The notes under the pieces: model-generated
What the model saw: the letters and a program-made list of their open reading frames with translations, nothing else
What the model was told of the DNA's origin: nothing
The model's database searches: none
Translations under genes and position numbers: made by a program
Source of the DNA: a virus
Direction: 5' to 3' (one strand)
IMG/VR virus record: IMGVR_UViG_3300032238_000599
Coordinates: 1 to 64,000 of that record
DNA length: 64,000 nt
Shown here: positions 44,763-52,312 of the stretch, one piece after another
How the letters are laid out: each line of letters opens with the position of its first letter
How positions within the stretch are numbered: position 1 is the stretch's first letter

Positions 44763-46540
44763 TAAAAATTAAAGATTTAACTGTAAAAAACTTTATGAGT
44801 GTGGGCAATCAAACCCAGGCTGTAGATTTTTGCAAAGAACAACTTACACTAGTTCTAGGAGAAAACTTAGATCAAGGTGGAGATGATAGTGGTTCACGTA
44901 ACGGCACAGGTAAAACAACAATTGTCAATGCATTAAGTTATGCACTTTACGGGCAAGCACTAACAAACATTAAAAAAGATAATTTAATCAACAAGATTAA
45001 CAATAAGAATATGTTGGTTACACTACATTTTGAAAAAGATGGGGTAGATTATCGAATCGAGCGTGGACGTAAGCCTAACATTCTTAAGTTTTATATTAAC
45101 GATCAAGAACAAGACGCCGAAGAAAGTGATGATGCACAAGGCGACATGCGTGAAACACAAAAGGATTTAGATGATATCCTAGGTATGAGTCACGATATGT
45201 TTAAGCATATTCTAGCACTTAATACCTATACTGAGCCTTTCTTAAGTATGCGTAGCGGTGATCAACGTGCTATTATTGAACAGTTGCTAGGTATTACTAT
45301 TCTTAGCGAAAAAGCAGAAGCACTTAAAGAATTAGTTCGGTTAACTAAAGAACAAATAACACAAGAAAGTGCTAACATTGAAGCGTCACGTAAGTCTAAC
45401 GAAAAAATACAAGAAAGTATTCTAGCATTAGAGCGTAGACAAACTATGTGGTTAGCAAAGAAAGAAGAAGACTTAACTAAGTTACTAAATCAATGGAACG
45501 AATTACAAAAAATCGACATTGAAGTTGAAATTCAATCTTGGAAGGATTTATCTGCGTACAATCAAAAGAAAAAAGATATTGGTGATATTACTTCAGCTAT
45601 CGCAAGATCCGAGACTGATCTAAATCGAGAACAATCTAATGTTAAGAAGCTAAACAAAGAACTAGCTTCATTAGCAGAACACAAATGTCATAGCTGTGGA
45701 CAAGAACTACATGATACTAAACATGAAGAACTGGTAAAAACTAAAACTGATAGTTTAGTAGAATCTGAAGAAACCATTAAAGAATATGAAGATCGTATTG
45801 TACAACTTCAAGAAGCAATTACAGAGCTAGGTGAATTAGGTCCTCAACCTAGTGTAGTCTATGCAAAAGAAGAAGATGCTATTCATCATCGTAGTACATT
45901 GTCTAGTTTAGAAAAACAAATAGCTTCTAAACAAGAAGAAACAGATCCATATCAAGAACAAATTGACGATATTAAACAAACTGCCTTACAAGAAATTGTT
46001 TGGGACAAAGTTAATGAACTTAACAGTTTAAAAGATCATCAAGAATTCCTACTTAAACTTTTAACTAGCAAAGATAGTTTTATCCGTAAGAAGATTATTG
46101 ATCAAAACTTAGCATACTTAAACAATCGTTTAACTTATTATCTTGATAAGATGGGTTTGCCGCACACTGTCAGTTTCTTAAACGACTTAAACGTAGAAAT
46201 TACACAACTAGGGCAAGACTTAGACTTTGATAACTTGTCACGCGGTGAACGCAACAGACTTATCTTAGGGTTGTCATGGGCATTCCGTGATGTGTGGGAA
46301 AGTTTATATCAAAACATTAACTTGTTATTCATTGATGAGTTAATTGACAACGGACTAGATGCCAACGGTGTTGAAAACGCACTAGCAGTTCTTAAGAAGA
46401 TGGGCAGAGAACGTAATAAAAACGTTTATCTAATTAGTCACAAGGATGAATTAATTGGGCGTGTTAACAATGTACTTAAAGTTATTAAAGAAAATGGCTT
46501 TACATCATACGCGAACGATTTAGAAATAGAAGATGAATGA
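44759..46540 (+). CDS. 46: recombination endonuclease subunit gp46 (Rad50/SbcC-like)
   Basis: A 593-residue SMC-like ATPase (T4 gp46 has 560). Walker A lies in GSRNGTGKTT (residues 45-54), long coiled coils follow, a zinc hook CHSC is at residues 310-313, then a second coiled coil and the C-terminal head with signature LSRGERNRLILGL and Walker B LLFIDELIDNGLD. It powers and regulates the gp47 nuclease. The last 8 bases overlap the next gene. No damage to any key motif is seen. Confidence 0.95.
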   Translation: MIKIKDLTVKNFMSVGNQTQAVDFCKEQLTLVLGENLDQGGDDSGSRNGTGKTTIVNALSYALYGQALTNIKKDNLINKINNKNMLVTLHFEKDGVDYRIERGRKPNILKFYINDQEQDAEESDDAQGDMRETQKDLDDILGMSHDMFKHILALNTYTEPFLSMRSGDQRAIIEQLLGITILSEKAEALKELVRLTKEQITQESANIEASRKSNEKIQESILALERRQTMWLAKKEEDLTKLLNQWNELQKIDIEVEIQSWKDLSAYNQKKKDIGDITSAIARSETDLNREQSNVKKLNKELASLAEHKCHSCGQELHDTKHEELVKTKTDSLVESEETIKEYEDRIVQLQEAITELGELGPQPSVVYAKEEDAIHHRSTLSSLEKQIASKQEETDPYQEQIDDIKQTALQEIVWDKVNELNSLKDHQEFLLKLLTSKDSFIRKKIIDQNLAYLNNRLTYYLDKMGLPHTVSFLNDLNVEITQLGQDLDFDNLSRGERNRLILGLSWAFRDVWESLYQNINLLFIDELIDNGLDANGVENALAVLKKMGRERNKNVYLISHKDELIGRVNNVLKVIKENGFTSYANDLEIEDE

Positions 46541-46778
46541 TTCACATGACGAATTACTAAAGGCTTTCAGGCAATACTTTGAAGCTAACCAACGGTGGAT
46601 TAATGACCAAACACGAGTTGCGGGCATGGATATGCGGTGGTGGCTTTCAGAAATTAGGCGAATATGCACAAGGCGACGGGCAGAGGTACAGGAATGGCGC
46701 CACGAAGTGGACAGCGCAAAGCGCGAACGGAAAAAGCGCCAAAAAGAGGAGGCCAGTAAAGGCAAAGATAATACATAG
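46533..46778 (+). CDS. small basic helical protein following gp46 (81 aa)
   Basis: An 81-residue, very Arg/Lys/Trp-rich protein (RWWLSEIRRICTRRRAEVQE, then a KRERKKRQKEE tail) that overlaps the end of gp46. It looks like one long helical hairpin and could bind nucleic acid or the coiled coil of gp46. I recall a similar small protein in marine T4-like genomes next to gp46, without known function. An antisense frame of about equal length exists but lacks family features. Confidence 0.6.
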   Translation: MNDSHDELLKAFRQYFEANQRWINDQTRVAGMDMRWWLSEIRRICTRRRAEVQEWRHEVDSAKRERKKRQKEEASKGKDNT

Positions 46779-46781
46779 TTG

Positions 46782-47219
46782 ATGTCATGGTATTATCAAA
46801 ACTCAATAATCGAAACTCTACCCGAAGAATGTATAGGCTTCGTTTATTGTATCACTAATAACATCACTGGTCGCAAGTATATAGGCAAGAAATTAGCAAA
46901 ATTCTCTAAGACAACTTATAAAACAGTAAAACTCAAAAACGGCAACAAGAAGAAAAAACGGATTCGATCTAAAATCGATTCTGATTGGCGTGAATACTAT
47001 GGCAGCAACGACCAACTAAACAAAGACGTAGAACAACTAGGCGCAGAAAACTTTCACAGAGAGATACTTTATTACTGCACATCAAAGGCTGAATGTAGTT
47101 ATATCGAGGCTCGAGAACAATTCTCAAGGCGAGTATTAGAATCAGACGACTACTACAACGGACAAATCGCTGTTCGTGTACACGGCTCACATATTAAAGG
47201 CAAACAATTAAACGGTTAA
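46782..47219 (+). CDS. GIY-YIG endonuclease-like protein
   Basis: A 145-residue protein. The GIY-YIG core is at the N-terminus: GFVYCITNNITGRKYIGKK, with FVY in place of GIY and an intact YIG, followed by a basic insertion (KLKNGNKKKKRIRSKIDSDW) and the catalytic-arginine/glutamate region around WREYYGSND to AREQFSRRVL. Family members include T4 Seg homing endonucleases. The ATG at 46782 is preferred over the in-frame TTG at 46779. A 460-bp non-coding region with strong RNA structure follows directly. Homing or an RNA/DNA cutting role tied to that element is possible; a domesticated nuclease is an alternative. Confidence 0.8.
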   Translation: MSWYYQNSIIETLPEECIGFVYCITNNITGRKYIGKKLAKFSKTTYKTVKLKNGNKKKKRIRSKIDSDWREYYGSNDQLNKDVEQLGAENFHREILYYCTSKAECSYIEAREQFSRRVLESDDYYNGQIAVRVHGSHIKGKQLNG

Positions 47220-47220
47220 G

Positions 47221-47545
47221 GCAAGCGTCAGCTAATATCAGACGCCCTATACCTGGATCTTGGATCGCAGGGATGGAAAACTCTCGCCGTTAAGAGTGCT
47301 CAACCACTACCCGAAAGGATGAGGATCGCTTGTAAGCCCTGCGATTTGGTTGTTTGAAAAGGAAAGTATAGGCAAAAGGAAGGGAGAAAAACCCTACGTA
47401 TACGCTAGTGATAGCAGATTTGCGTATACCGCCGTTGTAAGAAGACGGAGCTCGTGGTACAGGACAACCGCCACTGTAATGCTCTACTGCTGTGTGACAT
47501 TGTGCAACTCAGATAATGTTTATTTTTAGCCCGGAAACGGGCTAA
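47221..47545 (+). ncRNA. putative structured RNA element, about 325 nt, with a possible pseudoknot
   Basis: No coding frame covers this stretch. Perfect helices in order: GCGTC 47225-47229 with GACGC 47241-47245; CCTATAC 47246-47252 with GTATAGG 47366-47372; nested inside it ATCGCAGGG 47264-47272 with CCCTGCGAT 47337-47345; CTCT/AGAG within (47281/47293); CAACCA 47301-47306 with TGGTTG 47347-47352, which crosses the 9-bp helix as a pseudoknot; AGGG/CCCT (47381/47392); GTATACGC 47398-47405 with GCGTATAC 47422-47429; GAGC and GTGG (47448, 47454) with CCAC and GCTC (47471, 47481); ACATT/AATGT (47497/47515); and TTAGCCCG-GAAA-CGGGCTAA 47526-47545. The GAAA loop favours the + strand. It does not match RNA families I know. 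Orientation, exact ends and function are inferred. Confidence 0.6.
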
Positions 47546-47574
47546 GTGTGACTGAACAATCTAGATAATATCTT

Positions 47575-47649
47575 AAGTGCTTCGCACTTCATTATAACTA
47601 GTAAAATGCGTTGAGCTTTAGCGAAAACGCAAGTGAGCTTCAGCTCACT
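47575..47649 (+). other. cluster of three hairpins between the RNA element and the next gene
   Basis: AAGTGC-TTC-GCACTT (47575-47589), GCGTT/AACGC (47608-47612 with 47626-47630) and AGTGAGCT-TC-AGCTCACT (47632-47649) follow each other in 75 bases. None has a T-run behind it, so they are not textbook terminators. They may protect RNA 3' ends or form the leader of the next gene. The 47546-47574 gap shows nothing else. Confidence 0.5.
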
Positions 47650-47653
47650 ATTA

Positions 47654-47661
47654 ATAAATAA
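47654..47661 (+). promoter_or_regulatory. candidate late promoter (ATAAATAA)
   Basis: AATAAATAA lies 19 bases before the ATG at 47681, directly after the hairpin cluster. It is a one-base variant of the late element and would give the membrane protein gene late expression, as expected for a capsid component. Confidence 0.45.
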
Positions 47662-47680
47662 ACTATATTGAGCTTGAACG

Positions 47681-48685
47681 ATGAAAATTTCTGAATTATT
47701 AATTGAAAAAGAAACACCTGTTAAGGGAAAGACTGACTCAGGTAATCCTGCTGGTGCGGCTGTAATAGCAGGTGGTGCTGTTGCTGGCGGAGCAATGGCC
47801 TTAAGTAAAGAATCAATTGGTAAATTTATTAAGACTAGCCAACGTCGTTGGAAAGTTAAAAACAAGATGACCGAGCGCAAAGTCGCTCGTATGATGGAAA
47901 AGTGGGGAACAGGTACTGTATGGTTGTTCCGTATTCTAGGAATGACCACAGTTGTATACCAATGCTACAGTGATCTTGCTAATCTAGAAGAAGATTACGA
48001 ACGTGGTGATGAAGAATTCTTAAAGACTCAGGCTGCTTATGAAGCTTGCCGTGAGTATGTATTCGGTGTAGCCATTGCTCAATTTGCTGTACAGACAGTA
48101 CATTGGGTAGCAGGTGGACGTATTGCTATGTGGATCTTCCGTGTGATACGTTGGGTTACAGCTGGTGCTACTGCTGGATTTACTGCTGGAGCTTCCGTTG
48201 CGGCTCTAATTGCCACAGAAGCTATGTTTGTATGGTTTGAAACTTGGATCGGTAGTGAAGAAGGTAAGCGTTGGATCTCTGAAACATTCTTAGGTGGTAT
48301 CTTACGTAACTTTGGTAAGATTCCTGATGGTGCTATCAGCAAACTAACTGATCACTATAGTAAAGCTAACACTAAAAAAGATGCTAATGCCGAGAAAACT
48401 GGCAAGCCAACAGCAAAAGATGACAGTAGAGATCCAGATAAAAACGATCGTTATGTTGACGGTGTGCTAGTAACTAATCCAGACGGATCAATTATTCCAG
48501 GTATTGAATCTAATGTTCGTGTTAAAAACGCTATTACACAAGCGGCAAAAGATGGCAAACCTAATCCATTAACTGCAATACGTGACGAGCTAAAAGCAGA
48601 CCCTGCTAAGACTCAACAAACCGCTCCTAGTCAAGGAGCACCAAAGAGTGCAGATGACTTGAGTTCTTTCAAGTACAGTCTTTAA
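47681..48685 (+). CDS. membrane protein with possible capsid-targeting leader (334 aa)
   Basis: The N-terminus MKISELLIEKE resembles capsid targeting sequences of T4 internal proteins (MKTYQEFIAE type), and LIE fits the gp21 cleavage rule (I/L)-x-E. Residues about 20-40 are Ala/Gly-rich. Several hydrophobic stretches follow (TVWLFRILGMTTVVYQCY; YVFGVAIAQFAVQTVHWVAG; AGASVAALIATEAMFVW) with Arg/Trp-rich borders, so at least three membrane-spanning segments are likely. The C-terminal 110 residues are polar and disordered-looking. One reading is a protein packaged in the head and released into the host membrane; another is an ordinary late membrane protein. It converges with the next gene, and their stop codons share bases at 48683-48684. 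Confidence 0.55.
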   Translation: MKISELLIEKETPVKGKTDSGNPAGAAVIAGGAVAGGAMALSKESIGKFIKTSQRRWKVKNKMTERKVARMMEKWGTGTVWLFRILGMTTVVYQCYSDLANLEEDYERGDEEFLKTQAAYEACREYVFGVAIAQFAVQTVHWVAGGRIAMWIFRVIRWVTAGATAGFTAGASVAALIATEAMFVWFETWIGSEEGKRWISETFLGGILRNFGKIPDGAISKLTDHYSKANTKKDANAEKTGKPTAKDDSRDPDKNDRYVDGVLVTNPDGSIIPGIESNVRVKNAITQAAKDGKPNPLTAIRDELKADPAKTQQTAPSQGAPKSADDLSSFKYSL

Positions 48686-48912
48686 AGTAAAGCAATTCCA
48701 GATTTTTTAGTTAGATCAATATTGTCTTTGACAATTTCGTTGATGATTGTTCGATCTTCTGCAGAGTAAGTATAGAATAATTCATGTGCTGTAACACCTC
48801 CACGCATGTACCAGCTTAGTCTGAAGAACTCATCTTTTAATTCTTTAACTTCTTTTTCTAAACGATCAAAAAAGTTTTGCATGTCAGAGTTCGACAAGCG
48901 CATTATTCTCAT
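48682..48912 (-). CDS. small conserved protein paired with gp26 (76 aa)
   Basis: A 76-residue helical, charged protein (FFDRLEKEVKELKDEFFRLS, then WYMRGGVTAHELFYTYSAED). It overlaps the gp26 stop by 4 nt and is therefore co-translated. I recall the same neighbour beside gp26 in marine T4-like phages, probably a helper of baseplate hub assembly such as T4 gp51 or gp28 by position, but no similarity is demonstrable. Its stop overlaps the convergent upstream gene's TAA. Confidence 0.6.
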   Translation of the reverse strand: MRIMRLSNSDMQNFFDRLEKEVKELKDEFFRLSWYMRGGVTAHELFYTYSAEDRTIINEIVKDNIDLTKKSGIALL

Positions 48913-49733
48913 ACGAAAAAATTTGATTGATCCAATGTAACAACAATGTCATCTTCGTGTTGACATTCTGTGCAGGTAACGTGTTGTTTTGGAATATCCC
49001 AAACAGATTTGTTTTCTTCTAGTTTAGATTTTACTTTAGCATACACAGAACGCTCGCAGTTGCGTAGCCATTCTTCAATAAACTGCTTTTCTGTAACTAC
49101 TGTGCCTGGCAAGTTTACACTTTCAATGCTGGTTAAAAACAGTTGTAACTGTATTTCGCTAAGTGTTTGATAGATTCCGTCAATGGCTTTTTGCTTTTCT
49201 TCGTCTGTGGCTAAGTCTTGTGTTTGATATAGCTGACGCTGTAGTTTAAAGTTTTCAACACTGAAATGTGTCATTTCTTCGTACTGTAAAGGACGAATCT
49301 TTAGGGTAACTTCATCATCGACTTCAACAGAATTAATGAATTTAATGCCATTAAAATAATCAAGTAGTGTGCCAAGACTAATAGTATATTCGTTTTCACT
49401 ACCACATTCTTTGCAGGTATGGGCAACACTTAGCTCAGGACCAAATGTAGCAGTACGAATTGCAATCATTAACGAGTCAACATCAATACTAGGAATAGTA
49501 CGTGCATTAGTAATAAATGGACAGCATGATTCAATTACTTTAGCAGTAGCTTCCCCGTTAAACAAGGCATCGGGAGTTTTATAAATGATCTCGTCCATAC
49601 CACTCATGGCAAAGATAGGTACATTATTGTAGTCGCCTTTTAGATTTCCGGGCTCGTAGAAAAGCCCTTTGCTGGGCAGGCTAATGTAGATTTTAGGCTG
49701 TCTAAAATACTTTTGTAATGGATTTGGTGTCAT
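48909..49733 (-). CDS. 26: baseplate hub assembly protein gp26 with zinc-ribbon motif
   Basis: The start is placed at 49733 (MTPNPLQKYFRQPKIYISLP), not at the longer in-frame ATG 49766, which falls beside the late promoter. The 274 residues match marine T4-like gp26: LPSKGLFYEPG, MSGMDEIIYKTPDALFNG, and IAIRTATFGPEL. Two CxxC pairs (HTCKECGSEN near residue 126 and TCTECQHEDD near 260) suggest a zinc ribbon. In T4 gp26 is involved in hub assembly. It is separated from the main baseplate operon and transcribed with the small gene after it. Confidence 0.8.
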   Translation of the reverse strand: MTPNPLQKYFRQPKIYISLPSKGLFYEPGNLKGDYNNVPIFAMSGMDEIIYKTPDALFNGEATAKVIESCCPFITNARTIPSIDVDSLMIAIRTATFGPELSVAHTCKECGSENEYTISLGTLLDYFNGIKFINSVEVDDEVTLKIRPLQYEEMTHFSVENFKLQRQLYQTQDLATDEEKQKAIDGIYQTLSEIQLQLFLTSIESVNLPGTVVTEKQFIEEWLRNCERSVYAKVKSKLEENKSVWDIPKQHVTCTECQHEDDIVVTLDQSNFFV

Positions 49734-49743
49734 TTTTAGTCTC

Positions 49744-49752
49744 GATAAATAT
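49744..49752 (+). promoter_or_regulatory. late promoter (GATAAATAT) for the tape-measure-like gene
   Basis: GATAAATAT lies 48 bases before the ATG at 49800. It faces the leftward element at 49767-49774, so both promoters fire toward each other and their 5' RNA ends probably overlap or nearly meet. The ribosome-binding site before 49800 is weak (AGGTGAAAA). Confidence 0.55.
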
Positions 49753-49766
49753 CTTACGTATATCAA

Positions 49767-49774
49767 TATTTATA
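49767..49774 (-). promoter_or_regulatory. late promoter (TATAAATA) for gp26
   Basis: The reverse strand reads TATAAATA exactly, 33 bases before the gp26 ATG at 49733. This supports the shorter gp26 start because the longer one would lie at the promoter itself. Confidence 0.65.
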
Positions 49775-49799
49775 TACGCAGATTTTAGGTGAAAAATTA

Positions 49800-52310
49800 A
49801 TGGCTGATTTTGATTATGATAAACTGTCGGAAGCGATAAAACGCGGTTCAGGCGGCGCAGGCGGCAATACTGTCAGTGCCGGTTATGCTGACTTATTTAA
49901 AAAGCTAGGAACCGATGTTAATCCTTTAAGTCTAGCACTTAAAGGTGCTGGTGAAGCCGCAGGAAAAGTCAAAGATGCCTATGATAAAGTTAGCCCAGTT
50001 GTACAAGAAAACTTAGATACATGGCGTAAGCTGAGTACTACAGGTGCGGCATTCAGCAACGATGTTGTAGGAATGAGCGTCGCAGCCGCAAGTACTCGAA
50101 TGAGTTTGTCTGAATTCGCTGATACTGTTGGTAAAAATGCCGCACAGTTAAGCGGCCTGGGCGGAAACGTTACTAGAGGTGCAGAAGCATTCTCTAGATT
50201 AAGTAAAGAAATGTTTGACAGTGGTGCCACTGACCAACTCAAACAAATGGGTTACACTACAAAAGAAATTAACGATGTTCTAGCTTTACAAGTTGGTTTC
50301 CAAGGTGCTACCCTAGCAAATAGTAAAGCCGCACAACAACAAGCACAACAGTCAGCCATTGAACTTGCCACCGAAATGGACGAGTTAGCCAAGCTAACTG
50401 GTAAGTCTCGTAAAGAACAAGAAGACTCAATGAAGAAAGCTGCCGCAGACATGCAGGCAGAAGCTAAACTTCGCTTGATGACCATGGGCAAGAGTGAAGA
50501 AGAAGCCGCGCAGATACGTGCAGAATACTTAAAAAATTATAACGAAGCTGAAGCTCGCGGTCAAGGACAAATGTTTAAAGAAGTCTTTGCTACTGGTACA
50601 GTTCAAAGTAAAGAAGCTTCGATGCAAGTTGCTTTACAAGGTAAATCAGCTGCCGCAACAGTAGCACAAGCTAGTGCAATATCAAAAGGAAATCTTGACG
50701 CGGCTCGACGCCACAATGAAGATGCTACTAGAGAAATGGGCAGGTTGAATAACAATACTGCTTACTTGTCTGTGGCCATGATGGGAACTGGTGAAGCATC
50801 AAAGAGTGTACAAAAAAGTATGCTTGATACTAGGACTGCATACAACAACGAAAAAGCTATTCGAGACGAATTATTAAAAGATGAAAAGAATAGAAATTTA
50901 AGTAAAGACGATTTAGAAAAGAAAGTACAAGCTACACTTAAAGAACGTGCAGGGCAAGCTCAAGCTGGTAAAAATGAAAAAGGTGAAGATGTTAGTGGAG
51001 CAACTCGAGCAGTTGTTCAACTAGGTAATCGTGTTGGAGATGTTAATAGTGCATTAATGAACGGATTAGTTACTCCATTAAACAAAACTGTTGGGCCTGC
51101 AATAGGAGAGTTTGCAGATAAACGATTAAAAGCTCAGACAAATGTAGTTGATCCAAAAACTGGCAAAGCTGAAAGAAGATCCTTTGCTAAAGATATTGAA
51201 CTCGAAGCCGAAGCAGGATTTAAAGCAGGGTTTGAAGGTAAGAAGCCAAGCGACACGTTACCTCCTGATTCAAGTAATCGACAGGGTTGGCGAGCAAATA
51301 TGGGAGCTCAAGGTGGAAAGTCAACACTTGGCGGCGCCGCAAACTCAATTGGTGAAGCATTAGGCTCAATTACAGCAAAAACTTTAAACATCACAGGCGA
51401 AGTTACTGGACTAAAAGCACACGCAGAAGGCGGCTACATCGGTAAACCTGAGATAGCACTTATCGGTGAGGCAGGTCCTGAGTTTGTATTAAACCAACCT
51501 CAAATGAAATCTTTAATTGAAGGTGTTGGGGATATAGGTAAACAATCAGGTGCTGGACTAATGCAAATGGGCAAAGACGTAACTGATTCTGGAAAATCAT
51601 CTAGCGTTAGCCTTTCTCAAATAAGCAAAGACATTAGTACAACATTTAGCGCCGTTGCTGGTGGCGGAGCCGGTGGTGGTGGAATGGATAAAGCGCAGGC
51701 AAAAATTGACGAAGCAATTCGATTAAAAGAACAAGCGCAAGAAAAGTTAAACAAATTATGGAATGAAGCAAGTGATGACGAACTAAATGAAAAACATGAA
51801 CAACTTGCTGAAGAATTAAAAGCCGCTAAAGAAAACTTAACTAAAGTAATTGACGAATCAATGTCAGACCTAGTTGGTAGCTTTGATGATTTTGGAGATG
51901 TATTTGAAGACAGTCCAATAGCAGACGCTGTTGAATCAGCTAGCCCAAAAGCAAATCCATTGGCTGGATTGGATACTAGCGGTATTGTGTTAGGACCAAA
52001 CGGTATGCCTATGCCCGGCAGCATCAAAGCCAAAGCCGCAACACTTGCCGCTGAACCAGCAAAGAACGAAACTGCCGCTGCCGCTGCCACAGCCGCTGAA
52101 GAAGAAAAGAAAAAGAAAGAAGCCGCTCAAAAGAAAGAAGAAAAGCCAGCTGGCTCTACTAAAGACGCTACTCTATCTGACGTAGTCAACAAGCTAGATT
52201 CGTTAAATAAGACTATGAACCGTCTACTGTCAACTAGCGAAGATTTGGGTAACAAGCAAGTTAAAGCTACTAAACAAGTTGCCGCAGCCGGTAACACTTT
52301 TGCTAGGTAA
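49800..52310 (+). CDS. tape-measure-like tail protein (836 aa)
   Basis: An 836-residue, Ala/Lys/Glu-rich, mostly helical protein. Diagnostic is AEGGYIGKPEIALIGEAGPE near residue 545, a motif common at the C-terminal part of tail tape measure proteins (usually GYIxxPTLAxIGEAGPE). Long helical stretches include residues 60-350 and 640-690 (EQAQEKLNKLWNEASDDELN). Such proteins set tail length at about 0.15 nm per residue, which would suggest roughly 125 nm here if the whole chain were extended. T4 uses gp29 for this; similarity to gp29 is not obvious. The final segment holds Ala/Lys/Glu low-complexity sequence. It lies 2 bases before the portal gene. Confidence 0.7.
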   Translation: MADFDYDKLSEAIKRGSGGAGGNTVSAGYADLFKKLGTDVNPLSLALKGAGEAAGKVKDAYDKVSPVVQENLDTWRKLSTTGAAFSNDVVGMSVAAASTRMSLSEFADTVGKNAAQLSGLGGNVTRGAEAFSRLSKEMFDSGATDQLKQMGYTTKEINDVLALQVGFQGATLANSKAAQQQAQQSAIELATEMDELAKLTGKSRKEQEDSMKKAAADMQAEAKLRLMTMGKSEEEAAQIRAEYLKNYNEAEARGQGQMFKEVFATGTVQSKEASMQVALQGKSAAATVAQASAISKGNLDAARRHNEDATREMGRLNNNTAYLSVAMMGTGEASKSVQKSMLDTRTAYNNEKAIRDELLKDEKNRNLSKDDLEKKVQATLKERAGQAQAGKNEKGEDVSGATRAVVQLGNRVGDVNSALMNGLVTPLNKTVGPAIGEFADKRLKAQTNVVDPKTGKAERRSFAKDIELEAEAGFKAGFEGKKPSDTLPPDSSNRQGWRANMGAQGGKSTLGGAANSIGEALGSITAKTLNITGEVTGLKAHAEGGYIGKPEIALIGEAGPEFVLNQPQMKSLIEGVGDIGKQSGAGLMQMGKDVTDSGKSSSVSLSQISKDISTTFSAVAGGGAGGGGMDKAQAKIDEAIRLKEQAQEKLNKLWNEASDDELNEKHEQLAEELKAAKENLTKVIDESMSDLVGSFDDFGDVFEDSPIADAVESASPKANPLAGLDTSGIVLGPNGMPMPGSIKAKAATLAAEPAKNETAAAAATAAEEEKKKKEAAQKKEEKPAGSTKDATLSDVVNKLDSLNKTMNRLLSTSEDLGNKQVKATKQVAAAGNTFAR

Positions 52311-52312
52311 TT

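Noticed and set aside
47360-47500. Cobalamin riboswitch-like CCGCCACTGTAAT
   Set aside because: The phrase resembles the conserved CGCNACTGTAA of the class, but the B12 box near the 3' end and the GGTG core are missing, and no B12-related gene follows.
47221-47545. tmRNA, RNase P RNA or group I intron
   Set aside because: No tRNA-like ends or tag frame, no conserved RNase P regions, and no recognisable group I P7/guanosine-site sequence; the flanking genes are not interrupted halves of one gene.
49734-49766. Longer gp26 start at 49766
   Set aside because: It abuts the TATAAATA promoter, and gp26-like sequence starts at MTPNPLQKYF (49733).
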